Shown here one piece after another: positions 42,129-52,407 of a stretch of DNA of 64,000 bases; within the stretch, counting starts at the first letter, position 1; each line of letters starts with the position of its first letter. Source of the DNA: Methanocalculus alkaliphilus (GTDB lineage: Archaea; Halobacteriota; Methanomicrobia; Methanomicrobiales; Methanocorpusculaceae); NCBI RefSeq assembly GCF_024170505.1, contig NZ_JALJYG010000002.1:62001-126000 (forward strand), read 5' to 3'. The notes under the pieces were generated by a model that saw only the letters and a list, made by a program, of their open reading frames with translations, searched no databases and had not been told where the DNA came from. The position numbers and the translations under genes were made by a program.

Positions 42129-43406
42129 ATGACGTTACTTGAGGATGCACGCCGTGGCATCATCACAGAAGAGATGAAGGTCGTCGCACAGGCTGAAGGT
42201 GTGACTGAGGATTTTATCAGAAGAAGTGTCGCCGGGGGGCATATCGTCATCCCGATCAGCCCGTACAGGGATGTAAAGATCTGCGGTATCGGTGAGGGGC
42301 TTCGGACAAAAGTGAATGCCTCAATCGGGACATCTTCTGATATCGTTGATATTGATGAAGAGGTTGAGAAGGCACGTCAGGCTGAGCTTGCCGGTGCCGA
42401 TACCCTTATGGAGCTCTCGACCGGCGGCGACTTCCTTGATATCCGGCGTCGGGTCATTGAGAATACAACACTCTCCGTCGGATCTGTTCCACTCTACCAG
42501 GCATTCATCGAGGCGGCACGAAAGAAGGGGGCAGTCATCCATATGGATGAAGATGATCTCTTCAAGGCGACAGAGGATCAGGCAAAGCTTGGAACGAACT
42601 TCATGGCGATTCACACCGGTATCAACTGGGAGACGATGAAACGCCTGAAGAACCAGGGGCGTCACGGGGGACTCGTCTCACGGGGTGGTGCATTTATGAC
42701 CGCCTGGATGCTGCATAACGAGATGGAGAACCCGTTATACCGCCGCTATGACTATCTCCTCGAGATTATGAAGGAGCATGAGGTCACGCTCTCATTTGGA
42801 AACGGGATGCGGGCCGGTGCGGTGCATGATGCAACCGACCGGGCGCAGATCCAGGAGCTTCTCATCAACGCCGAGCTCGCTGATCAGGCGAACGCCTTCG
42901 GTGTCCAGACCATCGTCGAAGGTCCCGGCCATATCCCGATTGACGAGATCGCAACCAACGTCCAGCTCCAGAAGCGGGTGACGAACAATAAGCCATTCTA
43001 TATGCTCGGTCCTCTCGTCACCGATATCGCACCAGGGTACGATGATCGGGTAGCTGCAATCGGAGCAGCCCTCTCCTCATCAGCAGGTGCCGACTTCATC
43101 TGTTACGTGACGCCGGCGGAGCACCTCGCCCTTCCAACCCCTGAGGAGGTCTATGAAGGTGTCATATCGTCCCGAATTGCCGCACATGCCGGTGATATGG
43201 TGAAACTGAAGAAGACACGGGCGCTTGATCTCGAGATGGGACATGCACGCCGTGATCTCGACTGGGAGCGGCAGTTTGCTGTCGCCATGAACCCTGAGCG
43301 TGCCCGTCATATCCGGGACAGCCGTGCACCGGCGGATACTGACGCCTGCACGATGTGCGGTGACTTCTGCGCTCTGAAGATCGTTGGGAAACACTTCAAC
43401 TTCTAA
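42129..43406 (+). CDS. thiC: phosphomethylpyrimidine synthase ThiC
   Basis: A 425-residue radical SAM enzyme that turns aminoimidazole ribotide into the thiamine pyrimidine. The C-terminal cluster motif [11 protein letters not shown] (CxxCx4C) is present, as are [44 protein letters not shown] and [13 protein letters not shown]. The ATG at 42129 gives the family start ([10 protein letters not shown]); upstream codons to 42051 fall in the promoter. Divergent from nrdG. Its product is used by ThiD (59.1 kb) and ThiN (3.4 kb). Confidence 0.95.
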   Translation: MTLLEDARRGIITEEMKVVAQAEGVTEDFIRRSVAGGHIVIPISPYRDVKICGIGEGLRTKVNASIGTSSDIVDIDEEVEKARQAELAGADTLMELSTGGDFLDIRRRVIENTTLSVGSVPLYQAFIEAARKKGAVIHMDEDDLFKATEDQAKLGTNFMAIHTGINWETMKRLKNQGRHGGLVSRGGAFMTAWMLHNEMENPLYRRYDYLLEIMKEHEVTLSFGNGMRAGAVHDATDRAQIQELLINAELADQANAFGVQTIVEGPGHIPIDEIATNVQLQKRVTNNKPFYMLGPLVTDIAPGYDDRVAAIGAALSSSAGADFICYVTPAEHLALPTPEEVYEGVISSRIAAHAGDMVKLKKTRALDLEMGHARRDLDWERQFAVAMNPERARHIRDSRAPADTDACTMCGDFCALKIVGKHFNF

Positions 43407-43561
43407 TTTTTTGGGCCAATCTGCCCATTTCATCGTAACCTTTTTCTCTTTTAGGAGTCTCCGGACTCTTTACTCCATGTACCGATGGTGGCAAAAGGGC
43501 GTCTGTAGGAATATTTATATACTAATTAAGACTAACGTATGGTAAATCACAGGTGTTCATT

Positions 43562-45955
43562 ATGACAGGTACAAAAGATTCAATGGATCTGATCGTCAAG
43601 GAGGCGGCTCATGGCGATGCCGGACGGGGTATTGCCCGCCTCTCCATTGATGTTATGAAACAGCTTGGCCTGGTCTCAGGCGATGTCATCGAGATCTCAG
43701 GCCGGAAGAAGGCAGCGGCTATCGTCTGGCCGGGTTTTCCTGAGGATACGGGACGGGCTGTCATCAGGATTGACGGGAACGTCAGGAGCAATGCCGGGGC
43801 CGGGATAGACGACAGGGTCAGGATCAAAAAGCTTGAGGCGGGGTATGCAACAAAGATCACCATTCAGCCGACTCAGCCGATCCGGCTCGTCGGTGGAGAG
43901 CAGTACCTCAAGAGGATGCTCCATGGCCGTTCCGTCTCATCAGGTCAGACCGTCCGGGTCAATGTCCTTGGAAACCCGCTCACCTTCGTCATCGCAAAGG
44001 TGAGCCCGAAAGGGATAGCAATCGTCACCGAAGATACCGAGGTGGAGCTGAAGGAGACCCCGTATGAAGGGGAGAAGGGGAAGGAGGGCATCTCTGATAT
44101 TCACTATGAGGATATCGGGGGCCTCGGCAGAGAGTTGCAGATGGTCAGGGAGATGATCGAACTTCCTCTCCGCCAGCCCGAGCTCTTTGAGAGGCTTGGG
44201 ATCGAGCCGCCGAAGGGTGTTCTGCTCTACGGACCTCCGGGAACCGGCAAGACGCTCATTGCACGGGCTGTTGCAAGTGAGGTGGATGCCCACTTCATCA
44301 CCCTCTCCGGTCCCGAGATTATGAGCAAGTACTACGGAGAGTCGGAAGGAAAGCTCCGTGAGGTCTTCGAAGAGGCGCAGGAGAATGCCCCGACGATCAT
44401 CTTCATCGATGAGATCGACTCGATCGCACCGAAACGTGAGGATACCAAAGGCGAGGTCGAGCGGCGGGTTGTCGCCCAGCTCCTCTCACTGATGGACGGG
44501 CTGAAGAGCCGTGGCCAGGTGATCGTCATCGCTGCAACCAACATCCCCGATGCCATCGATCCTGCACTCCGGCGTGGAGGGCGGTTCGACCGTGAGATCG
44601 AGATCGGCATCCCGGATAAGAAGGGGCGGCTCGATGTGCTGCAGATTCACAGCCGGGGAGTGCCCCTTGGGGAAGATGTTGATCTCTCACAGTTCGCAGA
44701 TATCACACACGGCTTCGTCGGTGCGGATCTTGCCCTCCTGGTGAAGGAAGCGGCGATGCATGCTCTCCGGAAGATCATCCCGAAGATCAATATCGATGAG
44801 GACATCCCAAGCGAGTTCCTCGATGAGCTGAAGGTCACCCGTGAGGACTTTGACGAGGCTCTGAAGCATGTTGAACCGAGTGCGATGCGTGAGGTGCTTG
44901 TCGAGGTTCCGGACGTCCACTGGGCGGATGTCGGCGGCTTGAATGATGTGAAGGATGAACTGAGGGAGGCGGTGGAGTGGCCGCTGAGGTTCCCGGATAT
45001 CTTCCACCGGCTCAACACCCAGCCACCAAAAGGGATTCTCCTCTTCGGACCACCCGGAACCGGCAAAACACTCCTCGCCAAGGCGGTTGCAAACGAGAGC
45101 GAATGTAATTTCATCTCGATCAAAGGCCCCGAACTCCTCTCAAAATGGGTTGGTGAATCGGAGAAGGGTGTCCGGGAGATCTTCAGAAAGGCCCGCCAGG
45201 CATCCCCTTCGATCATCTTCTTCGATGAGGTTGATGCTCTGGTTCCGCGCCGTGGCACCTATGCGGGATCATCCCATGTCACCGAGAGTGTCGTCTCGCA
45301 GATCCTGACGGAACTCGATGGTCTTGAGGAGCTGAAGAATGTGGTAGTGATCGGAGCGACCAACCGGCCGGATATGATGGATCCCGCCCTGATGCGGCCG
45401 GGCCGTCTTGAGCGTCATATCTTTGTTCCACCACCCGATGCCGAAGGGCGAAGGCAGATCTTCGAGGTCTATCTCAGGGATGAGACGGGAGTCCTCGCAA
45501 AGGATATCGATATCGACGGGCTGGTTGCAGAGACGAAAGGCTATGTCGGGGCTGATATTGAGGCGCTCGTCCGAGAGGCGAAGCTCCACGCAATCCGCGA
45601 CTTCATCGCAAGGATGCATGGGAAGAGTGAGCAGGAGATACAGGATGCCATGGCAAATGTCCGTGTCACCAAAGAGCATGTCCAGCTCGCCAGACAGAAG
45701 GTGAAGCCATCACTTGACCGGGATGCCATTGAGGCGTCTGAACGGCAGTCCTGGGAGTTCCTCTATAATGAGGACCAGCGACGTCTGCTTGAGAAGGCCA
45801 TGAATGTTGCAAAACGTGCTGAACTTGCAGAGAAGAGTGAACAGATAACCTCGGATGCAGCCGGGCTCCGCGATCTCGTCACCTCAGGCAGGAAGCAGTT
45901 TGAAGAGATAGGAACGCGAACCAAGGAACTGGAAAAAGCATTGAGTGAAGGATAA
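43562..45955 (+). CDS. Cdc48/VAT-family AAA ATPase
   Basis: A 797-residue protein unfoldase like archaeal VAT and eukaryotic Cdc48/p97. The N domain (residues 1-180) has [21 protein letters not shown] and the double-psi barrel pattern. Two AAA modules follow: D1 with [15 protein letters not shown] and [13 protein letters not shown]2 with [15 protein letters not shown] and [15 protein letters not shown], each with its arginine finger region ([26 protein letters not shown]). The C-terminus is a charged helix. CAGGTG seven bases upstream fixes the ATG at 43562. An Hsp20 gene follows 17 bases later, suggesting a joint protein quality control unit. Confidence 0.95.
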   Translation: MTGTKDSMDLIVKEAAHGDAGRGIARLSIDVMKQLGLVSGDVIEISGRKKAAAIVWPGFPEDTGRAVIRIDGNVRSNAGAGIDDRVRIKKLEAGYATKITIQPTQPIRLVGGEQYLKRMLHGRSVSSGQTVRVNVLGNPLTFVIAKVSPKGIAIVTEDTEVELKETPYEGEKGKEGISDIHYEDIGGLGRELQMVREMIELPLRQPELFERLGIEPPKGVLLYGPPGTGKTLIARAVASEVDAHFITLSGPEIMSKYYGESEGKLREVFEEAQENAPTIIFIDEIDSIAPKREDTKGEVERRVVAQLLSLMDGLKSRGQVIVIAATNIPDAIDPALRRGGRFDREIEIGIPDKKGRLDVLQIHSRGVPLGEDVDLSQFADITHGFVGADLALLVKEAAMHALRKIIPKINIDEDIPSEFLDELKVTREDFDEALKHVEPSAMREVLVEVPDVHWADVGGLNDVKDELREAVEWPLRFPDIFHRLNTQPPKGILLFGPPGTGKTLLAKAVANESECNFISIKGPELLSKWVGESEKGVREIFRKARQASPSIIFFDEVDALVPRRGTYAGSSHVTESVVSQILTELDGLEELKNVVVIGATNRPDMMDPALMRPGRLERHIFVPPPDAEGRRQIFEVYLRDETGVLAKDIDIDGLVAETKGYVGADIEALVREAKLHAIRDFIARMHGKSEQEIQDAMANVRVTKEHVQLARQKVKPSLDRDAIEASERQSWEFLYNEDQRRLLEKAMNVAKRAELAEKSEQITSDAAGLRDLVTSGRKQFEEIGTRTKELEKALSEG

Positions 45956-45972
45956 ACAGGTGTGAATGAGAG

Positions 45973-46401
45973 ATGAGTGAGAAACCATCTGATGCTTATA
46001 AAGAACTGGTTGATGCAGTCCGGAAGATCATGGCCGAATCGATGGCGATTGAGGGCCCGTTCCCACGGGTCCTCGGTTTCCGGGTTGTGATCAACGGTAT
46101 GCCCATGAATGTCCATGACGATCCGTTTGAGGAGAAGGAGCATCCGGTCGAGGTCTATGAGATCAATGACGATCTGATGATCGTGACTGATGTCTCCGGT
46201 TATGATCCCGAGGAGATCCGGATATTCTTTGAGGGTGGGCGGCTGCATATCGTCTCGCATGAACGGCAGACCCCGATCGCAGTCGTGGATCTCCCGCAGG
46301 TGGATACCGGGGATGTGACGATGAGCTGTATCCATGGTGTCCTTGAGATCACCTGCAGGAAACGTTCTGACAGGGGCCATAAGGTCATCCATATCGAATA
46401 A
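45973..46401 (+). CDS. Hsp20/alpha-crystallin-like protein
   Basis: A 142-residue small heat shock-like protein. After a helical start (residues 1-40) comes an alpha-crystallin-like beta domain: VEVYEINDDLMIVTDVSGYDPEEIRIFFEGGRLHIVS and IAVVDLPQVDTGDVTMSCIHGVLEITCRK. The pattern fits the CS/Hsp20 fold; the usual C-terminal IxI motif may be the final VIHIE. Its place behind the VAT gene suggests that it holds clients or acts as an adaptor. Confidence 0.8.
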   Translation: MSEKPSDAYKELVDAVRKIMAESMAIEGPFPRVLGFRVVINGMPMNVHDDPFEEKEHPVEVYEINDDLMIVTDVSGYDPEEIRIFFEGGRLHIVSHERQTPIAVVDLPQVDTGDVTMSCIHGVLEITCRKRSDRGHKVIHIE

Positions 46402-46459
46402 CCTTTTTTTCATCTCCGCATCGTAAGCATTAATCAGCCAGCGGATGATATGCTTGAGC

Positions 46460-47377
46460 ATGAGCTCAGAAGAACTCTTCTCTATTCCACTTGACGTTCC
46501 GTATGCGGCATGTGATACGTTTATAGCAAATTATCAGCGGATCACCCGTGGTACCGGCCGGCTGATGCTCTTTGCCGGAGATCAGAAGGTCGAGCATCTC
46601 AATGACGACTTTTATGGGGAGGATATTCACCCGGATGACTGCGACCCTATCCATCTCTTCAGGGTTGCTGCCGAAGGGAAGGTGGGCGTCTTTGCGACCC
46701 AGTTTGGATTGATCGCACGGTACGGGATGGACTTTGCCGATGTCCCCTATCTTGTGAAACTCAATTCCAAGACACACCTTGTCAAGACCGGGCAGCGGGA
46801 TCCGGTCAGCCCGCTCCTCGTCTCTGTTCAGGATGTTGTCGATCTCCGTGACCGGACCGGGCTTGCGATAACCTCCGTCGGCTATACCATCTATATCGGA
46901 TCAGAGTTTGAGGCCGATATGCTTCGTGAGGCACAGCAGGTGATCCTTGATGCGCACCGGAACGGGCTCCTCGTCGTCCTCTGGATCTATCCACGCGGTG
47001 CGGCTGTGAAGGATGAGAAGGATCCCCATCTCATCGCCGGTGCCGCTGGTGTTGCCGCCGCCCTTGGTGCAGATTATGTGAAGGTGAATGCCCCGAAGAA
47101 GGAAGGGTCAACCCCGGCAGAACTCCTGAAGGAGGCTGTCCTTGCCGCCGGAAGGACGAGGGTCGTCTGTGCCGGTGGTTCTTCAACAGATGAGAGGAAG
47201 TTCCTTTCCGAACTGTATGATCAGATCCATACCGGTGGAGCCGGAGGGAATGCAACAGGAAGAAACATCCACCAGAAGGGGCACGATGCCGCGGTCCGGT
47301 TCTGCAACGCCATCTTCGCGATCACGGTCGAGGGTGCCGATGTCGAGACGGCATGGAAGATTTATACAGGCGAATGA
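46460..47377 (+). CDS. class I aldolase of the DhnA/LsrF family (archaeal type)
   Basis: A 305-residue TIM-barrel aldolase. LMLFAGDQKVEHLNDDF, YLVKLNSKTHL, SVGYTIYIGSEFEADML, LVVLWIYPRGAAVKDEKDP and ADYVKVNAPK (Schiff-base lysine region) follow the archaeal class I fructose-bisphosphate aldolase/ADH synthase family, and VVCAGGSSTDERKFL is the phosphate-binding end. Whether it cleaves fructose bisphosphate or makes an aromatic precursor is not clear from sequence. The ATG at 46460 is preferred to the one at 46445. Confidence 0.85.
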   Translation: MSSEELFSIPLDVPYAACDTFIANYQRITRGTGRLMLFAGDQKVEHLNDDFYGEDIHPDDCDPIHLFRVAAEGKVGVFATQFGLIARYGMDFADVPYLVKLNSKTHLVKTGQRDPVSPLLVSVQDVVDLRDRTGLAITSVGYTIYIGSEFEADMLREAQQVILDAHRNGLLVVLWIYPRGAAVKDEKDPHLIAGAAGVAAALGADYVKVNAPKKEGSTPAELLKEAVLAAGRTRVVCAGGSSTDERKFLSELYDQIHTGGAGGNATGRNIHQKGHDAAVRFCNAIFAITVEGADVETAWKIYTGE

Positions 47378-47378
47378 A

Positions 47379-47394
47379 GAGGGTTTGGTCCCTC
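47379..47394 (+). terminator. hairpin between convergent genes
   Basis: GAGGG and CCCTC pair across a six-base loop two bases after the aldolase stop, followed by a T- and C-rich stretch. Weak but well placed between two convergent genes. Confidence 0.4.
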
Positions 47395-47440
47395 ACTTTC
47401 TCATCTATTTTATATAAGTCCAAAAGGATTGATGTCTCCA

Positions 47441-48766
47441 TTATCGCTTCCCTGGTTCGTCCTGTGTGAGCAGCCAGTACCAGAGTGGCCGATAGCGGAT
47501 GGTTTTACCGGATACCGTCTCCTCCTCAAAGAGGTCTGATGTCAGGATGAGTCCCTCGGAGACTCCAAAGTGTGCCATGGCAGAGAGAAGCCCTTTCATC
47601 TCCCTTTCACGCGTCTTTGGATCTGAGATATCCATCGACACCTGGATTACCTCAAAGGATTTCAGCCCCGTTTTTATAACAAAATCCACTTCCCGGCCTC
47701 TTTCGTCCTGCCAGTAATAGATCTCATGGCCGGTCCGGTGAAGCTGGATACATACCAGGTTCTCAAAGAGCCGTCCGGTGTCTTCAGAGAAACGGAATGA
47801 TACCGCATTCATCATGCCGGGATCAATACAATAGAGTTTCCTCGGTTTATTCATCTGCTTTTTGAGAGAGTCATCATAATGCCTGATTGAAATGAGGAGA
47901 AATGCATCCTCAAGATAGGAGAGATAGCGAATTATTGCATCAGTACTGATCGTCTCAAATCCGGAGAAGAGCTTTCTGAGCGAATTATAGGTGTGGGGTT
48001 TGGCAATATTGGATATACAGAAGATAGCAAGATCCTTGAAAAGAGCGGGATTTCTCACCCCATGTCTGGTCACGATGTCCCTGAAGATGATATCATCAAA
48101 GTACGACTGGAGAAGGACGGTTACATCGGCCGAAGGGTAGAGAATGACCTCCGGGAATCCACCGCGATGGAGGAATTCATTCAAAAGACGCTTAATCTCA
48201 AATCTCCTCTCTGAGTATGGCAGGGTCCTGAGATCGATCGGGATTTCATGGTGCACGATATACTCTCTGAAACTGAATGGATACAGGATGGTTGTAATGT
48301 GCCTCCCGGTGAGACGATTGGCCACCTCTTCAGAGAGAAGTGATGCATTCGATCCGCTGATAACGATCTTCAGGTTCTTCTTCCTGTCATAGATGCCTTT
48401 GATCCACAGCTCCCATCCTGGGAAGTTCTGGATCTCATCGAGGAAGAGGTACAGTCTCTCATCATCACGTACAGGATAGAGTTCCCTGAAGGTATCGAGT
48501 AGTCGGTCAAGTTCATCTCCATTCAGAGGCTGCAATCTGTCGTCATCAATATTGAGATAGAGGATCTGCGACTTTGGGATACCTGCCCTGATCAGCTCTT
48601 CAATCTGCTGAAACATACAATAGGTCTTTCCGCATCGCCGTACACCAATAATGTCATTGATATGCGGGAGCTCGAGCTGTATGCTGAATTGCCGGGGATA
48701 GATCGTCGGAAGATCCCGCTCCTGCCACTCGACTATGGCAGCCTTGAGTTTGGCCACAGTATCCAT
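47441..48766 (-). CDS. AAA ATPase with DUF4143 domain
   Basis: A 441-residue ATPase of a group common in archaea and anaerobes. The Walker A is GVRRCGKTYCM near residue 42, Walker B YLFLDEIQNFPGWE near 105, ISGSNASLLSEEVA is the sensor, and the C-terminal DUF4143 region holds a nuclease-like EVDFVIKTGLKSFEVIQVS. Function is not known; the C-terminal motif resembles a PD-(D/E)xK fold. Such genes come and go between strains and often stand alone, as here. The ATG at 48766 is used; a TTG lies two codons upstream. Confidence 0.85.
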   Translation of the reverse strand: MDTVAKLKAAIVEWQERDLPTIYPRQFSIQLELPHINDIIGVRRCGKTYCMFQQIEELIRAGIPKSQILYLNIDDDRLQPLNGDELDRLLDTFRELYPVRDDERLYLFLDEIQNFPGWELWIKGIYDRKKNLKIVISGSNASLLSEEVANRLTGRHITTILYPFSFREYIVHHEIPIDLRTLPYSERRFEIKRLLNEFLHRGGFPEVILYPSADVTVLLQSYFDDIIFRDIVTRHGVRNPALFKDLAIFCISNIAKPHTYNSLRKLFSGFETISTDAIIRYLSYLEDAFLLISIRHYDDSLKKQMNKPRKLYCIDPGMMNAVSFRFSEDTGRLFENLVCIQLHRTGHEIYYWQDERGREVDFVIKTGLKSFEVIQVSMDISDPKTREREMKGLLSAMAHFGVSEGLILTSDLFEEETVSGKTIRYRPLWYWLLTQDEPGKR

Positions 48767-48918
48767 GATCAATGACGGGCATCCTGATTCATATACTTAT
48801 CGTCCATAAACGATAAAATAGCTTCATTTTATCGTATGGAAACGATAGCAAAAGTGAAGAGGTGTGAATGATTGTACTTCCATAAACGAAGAAGAAATAT
48901 CGATTGAAAAGGAAAGGA

Positions 48919-48991
48919 TGCTGATATGGGGATTCGAACCCCAGTCGTCGGCGTGAAAGGCCGACATGATTGGCCACTACACTATATCAGC
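48919..48991 (-). tRNA. tRNA-Glu (TTC anticodon)
   Basis: The reverse strand forms a 73-base cloverleaf: acceptor GCTGATA with TATCAGC, anticodon stem TCGGC/GCCGA around CTTTCAC (anticodon TTC), T arm with GGTTCGAATCCCC, discriminator A, no CCA. Confidence 0.94.
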
Positions 48992-49052
48992 AGTGCAACT
49001 GAATTGCTATAAAAGGTAGACCTTGAAAAATAAAAAGGTATCCATTCGATCC

Positions 49053-49916
49053 TTAGATCGGGGTACCTTCCTTCTCGGTGATCGTCTTAAAGGCGGCCAT
49101 GATCTGTTTTGTGATCGGGCCGGGCCGGCCGCTTCCGATGGCTCGTCCGTCGACCTTGACGATCGGGGCAACCTCAGCAGCAGTTCCTGTGACGATGACC
49201 TCATCTGCCGTATAGAGATCAAAGAATCCAAGCTCAACGATCTTCACCTGGATACCGAGGCTCTCTGCGATCTCGATAAGAACGTCCCGGGTGATTCCTT
49301 TAAGGTTTGTCAGGGTGTGCGGGGTGTGGATGATCCCGTTCTTGACGATGAAGATGTTATCCCCGGATCCCTCGGATATACGCCCCTGTGCGTCAAGGAA
49401 GATCGCCTCGTCCCCGCCCTTGTAGTTCGCCTCTATCTTGGCGAGGATATTATTGAGGTAGTTCATGCTCTTGACATTTGGCGGAAGTGCATCCGGCGCG
49501 TTCCTCCTGACCGCGACGGTGACAGCGGTGAGTCCCTTCTCATAGAGGTCACCATACATCGCCCCCCACTCAATGGCGATACAGATGATCGTCGGTTTTG
49601 GGCAGTGTGTCGGATCAAGCCCCATCGTTCCGCTTCCCCGGGTGACGATCGGACGGATATAGGCGTTATTGAGGTTATTTCTCCGGACCGTCTCAAGGAT
49701 GATCTCTGAAAACTCCTCCTTTGAGATCGGGATCTCCATATCGATCGTCTTCGCCGAATCATACAGGCGGTCAACGTGCTCTTTAAGGCGGAATATCTTC
49801 CCGTTATAGCCCCGTATCCCTTCAAAGACCCCATCCCCATAGAGGAAACCGTGGTCAAAGACCGAGACCTTCGCCTCCTCCTGTGGAACGAATGCTCCAT
49901 CAATATAGACTTCCAT
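49053..49916 (-). CDS. ilvE: branched-chain amino acid aminotransferase
   Basis: A 287-residue fold-type IV PLP enzyme for the last step of leucine, isoleucine and valine synthesis. [43 protein letters not shown], the PLP lysine in [36 protein letters not shown] and [11 protein letters not shown] are all as in the family. It stands 60 bases from tRNA-Glu and directly downstream of the F430 genes on the same strand, with a 29-base gap, so it may be read as the tail of that operon. Confidence 0.94.
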   Translation of the reverse strand: MEVYIDGAFVPQEEAKVSVFDHGFLYGDGVFEGIRGYNGKIFRLKEHVDRLYDSAKTIDMEIPISKEEFSEIILETVRRNNLNNAYIRPIVTRGSGTMGLDPTHCPKPTIICIAIEWGAMYGDLYEKGLTAVTVAVRRNAPDALPPNVKSMNYLNNILAKIEANYKGGDEAIFLDAQGRISEGSGDNIFIVKNGIIHTPHTLTNLKGITRDVLIEIAESLGIQVKIVELGFFDLYTADEVIVTGTAAEVAPIVKVDGRAIGSGRPGPITKQIMAAFKTITEKEGTPI

Positions 49917-49945
49917 GATCAGGTATTGGAGAGAGGATCAATGTA

Positions 49946-51331
49946 TTAGTTTTGCTTCGTACTTTGATCCCGGCAGGTTGAGATGAAGGATCGGATCATT
50001 CCGCTGCCTGCAACAGGATGGAGATGTGCATAGCTTCCGATGGCATTCTTCAGAAGAATCCCGTCATTGCCATCCGCGATGCCTTTTCCCCGTGTCAGGG
50101 AAAAAGCGTATCTGACGTCTGGATCCATCCGGATCTCGCTGTAATGGAACTCATGGCCACGAAATGCAGCCATCCCCATCGGTCCGGCACATGATCTTCC
50201 CTCGACATAGCCGAGAACCCGGGATGATGGCATAAGGGTATCTCCGGGGAAGACCCTGCACATTGTATGCGTCTCTGCCTTCTCCAAACCCTGGAATCCT
50301 GCCTTTCTGGTGATCGACCGGGTGAGGTACATCAGCCCGCCGCACTCGGCATAGACCGGAGTATTGTTCTGCACCACCTCAGCAATCGCCTGGCGCATTG
50401 CATCATTCCTCTCCAGTTCAGCAGAATAGAGTTCGGGGTAGCCCCCGCCGAGGATGTATCCGTCGGCATCGGGGAGGCGATCGTGGATCGGGCTGAAGAA
50501 GACCGGCTCTGCTCCGCCTGCGCGGAGGAGATCGAAGAGATCGGCATAGTAGAAGTTGAATGCCTCATCATGGGCAACGCCGATCCTCAGATCAATCGGA
50601 TGATCCGGGTCGAATGCGGGGTGAGGGGTGCCGGGATGTGCAGGTTCAGTTGCAATTGAGAGGAGCGCCTCGATATCGATATACTCCCCGATCACCCTTG
50701 TGATGGTCTCAATTCTGTCTCTGAACTCATCCTGTTCGCTCCCCTCGCGGTATGGCACAAGGCCGAGGTGCCGCATCGCAAGTTCCATCTGCGGGGTGTG
50801 CGGAACCGCACCGATGACCGGGATCCCGCAGAAGTGCTCGATTGCACCCTTCGCCTTCTCCAGATGGCGGCCGCCGGAGACATTATTGAGGATCACACCC
50901 CGGATTCGTACCCCGGGATCAAATGCCATGAACCCCTTGACGATAGCCGCCGCACTCCGGGTGATGCTCTTTGCATTGATGACGAGGATGACATTGACGC
51001 CGAGTGCCTTTGCAACAGATGCGGTACTCCCGGTGTCTCCGAGAACATCAGCCCCTTCGTAGAGGCCCCGAACACCCTCGATGATCCCGATCTCTGCACC
51101 CGCTGATGCATGGGCATAGACGCCCCGGAGCCCCTCATCATCGAGGACATAGCTGTCGAGGTTCCGGCAGGGCCTCCCGGTCACGCCGGTGAGGTAGGAT
51201 GGATCGATATAATCCATCCCGACCTTATAGGTCTGCACCGGCATCCTCTTTGCAAGGATAGCCGAGATGGCAAGCGTGATGCTCGTCTTTCCGCAGCCGG
51301 ACCGGTCCCCGGTGATAAGGAGGGTCTGCAT
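49946..51331 (-). CDS. cfbB: Ni-sirohydrochlorin a,c-diamide synthase CfbB
   Basis: A 461-residue glutamine-dependent amidotransferase of the CobB/CbiA family that amidates Ni-sirohydrochlorin in coenzyme F430 synthesis. It starts LLITGDRSGCGKTSITLAI (ATP-binding loop), has GVRGLYEGADVLGDTGSTASVAK and a glutaminase half with YILGGGYPELYSAELERN and the nucleophile region PVYAECGGLMYL. Context decides between cobalamin and F430 roles: it overlaps cfbD by one base in a run with cfbE and cfbA. Confidence 0.93.
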   Translation of the reverse strand: MQTLLITGDRSGCGKTSITLAISAILAKRMPVQTYKVGMDYIDPSYLTGVTGRPCRNLDSYVLDDEGLRGVYAHASAGAEIGIIEGVRGLYEGADVLGDTGSTASVAKALGVNVILVINAKSITRSAAAIVKGFMAFDPGVRIRGVILNNVSGGRHLEKAKGAIEHFCGIPVIGAVPHTPQMELAMRHLGLVPYREGSEQDEFRDRIETITRVIGEYIDIEALLSIATEPAHPGTPHPAFDPDHPIDLRIGVAHDEAFNFYYADLFDLLRAGGAEPVFFSPIHDRLPDADGYILGGGYPELYSAELERNDAMRQAIAEVVQNNTPVYAECGGLMYLTRSITRKAGFQGLEKAETHTMCRVFPGDTLMPSSRVLGYVEGRSCAGPMGMAAFRGHEFHYSEIRMDPDVRYAFSLTRGKGIADGNDGILLKNAIGSYAHLHPVAGSGMIRSFISTCRDQSTKQN

Positions 51332-52407
51332 CAGAGGCTCCTGAGGACTGCTCCAAACTCGCTCTCAACGATGGACCGGACACCGAGGGTCTTTGGATGG
51401 AGATCAATCTCGACCAGCACATGCTGGTGGCCCAGTTCGCGGAGGGGGGCGACCTGCCTCGGACCATTTGTGATCGAGAAGACCTCGATCCCCTCGGTAT
51501 ACTGCGCCTCAACCGCATGGGGGACACCGACGATCAGGAGATAGTCGGGAGCCCGCTCGCGGATAGCCTCGCCGATAGTATCCCCGATGACGCCATACTC
51601 ATCGAGAGCGCCGAGGATGGTGATCGGCAGCCCCCGCTCTTTGGCCTCGTTTAAAATCCTCTCTGCATCCGCACGCACCTTGGGAAGCCCCCGATCATCG
51701 AGATTGACAAGATACGTGATATCCGCATCCGGGGCGACCTCATGAAGCGCGAGGAGGGCATCAATGAACATATAAGCCGTCTCTTTCTTGGCATTCATCA
51801 CCGCCATCCCCTTCTTCCCGCTCCGTGCAAGGGTGAGGAGAGCATTTGCGGCGATATGTTTGAGATCACCGCGCTCAGGCTCAATATACCGCTTTGAGGC
51901 GGCGCCCCTGAGTTTCTCGACCTGGTTTGCCCCTGCAAGCAGCACCTGCTGGCGTGCAAGCTCCTCCTCGGAGATCCAGCCGGCACGCGCAGCAGGCTCA
52001 AGTGCCGCGATGACCCCGTCGATATTCTCAGAGAAGCCTGCATGGATATCCATCGGTATCGTCGGTGTTGATACGTCGGATGCGTCGATTGCCGCCTGCA
52101 TATCCTCACCGATGATCATCGAGACACAGGTCCCGATGACCGCCATACGACCGGGTTTGAAGGTCTCTTCGGCATACTTCAGGAGATCCTCAAGGATCGG
52201 CTGCCCGCCGAAGATAAATTCATCATCCGAGAGTGAGGTGGTGACGACACGCAGTCCATCCTCTTCGAGGAGGCGTGCATGTTTAAAGGAGCAGCCCGAT
52301 GGGCCGTGTAATATTGCAACATCGACGCCGAGATCACGGGCTGTGTACAGGGCGGCGACGATGGAACTTGGTCGTGGCTGTATGTAGTGCACTTCTGTTA
52401 CCTCCAT
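51331..52407 (-). CDS. cfbD: Ni-sirohydrochlorin a,c-diamide reductive cyclase subunit CfbD
   Basis: A 358-residue protein of the nitrogenase NifD-like superfamily, the catalytic subunit that reduces and cyclises the tetrapyrrole in F430 synthesis. Features: EVHYIQPRPSSIVAALYTA, ILHGPSGCSFKHARLLEEDG, MAVIGTCVSMIIGEDMQAAI (cysteines for the shared iron-sulfur cluster) and a Rossmann-like second half. It needs the NifH-like reductase CfbC, which is not encoded in this window. It overlaps cfbE by ten bases. Confidence 0.93.
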   Translation of the reverse strand: MEVTEVHYIQPRPSSIVAALYTARDLGVDVAILHGPSGCSFKHARLLEEDGLRVVTTSLSDDEFIFGGQPILEDLLKYAEETFKPGRMAVIGTCVSMIIGEDMQAAIDASDVSTPTIPMDIHAGFSENIDGVIAALEPAARAGWISEEELARQQVLLAGANQVEKLRGAASKRYIEPERGDLKHIAANALLTLARSGKKGMAVMNAKKETAYMFIDALLALHEVAPDADITYLVNLDDRGLPKVRADAERILNEAKERGLPITILGALDEYGVIGDTIGEAIRERAPDYLLIVGVPHAVEAQYTEGIEVFSITNGPRQVAPLRELGHQHVLVEIDLHPKTLGVRSIVESEFGAVLRSL

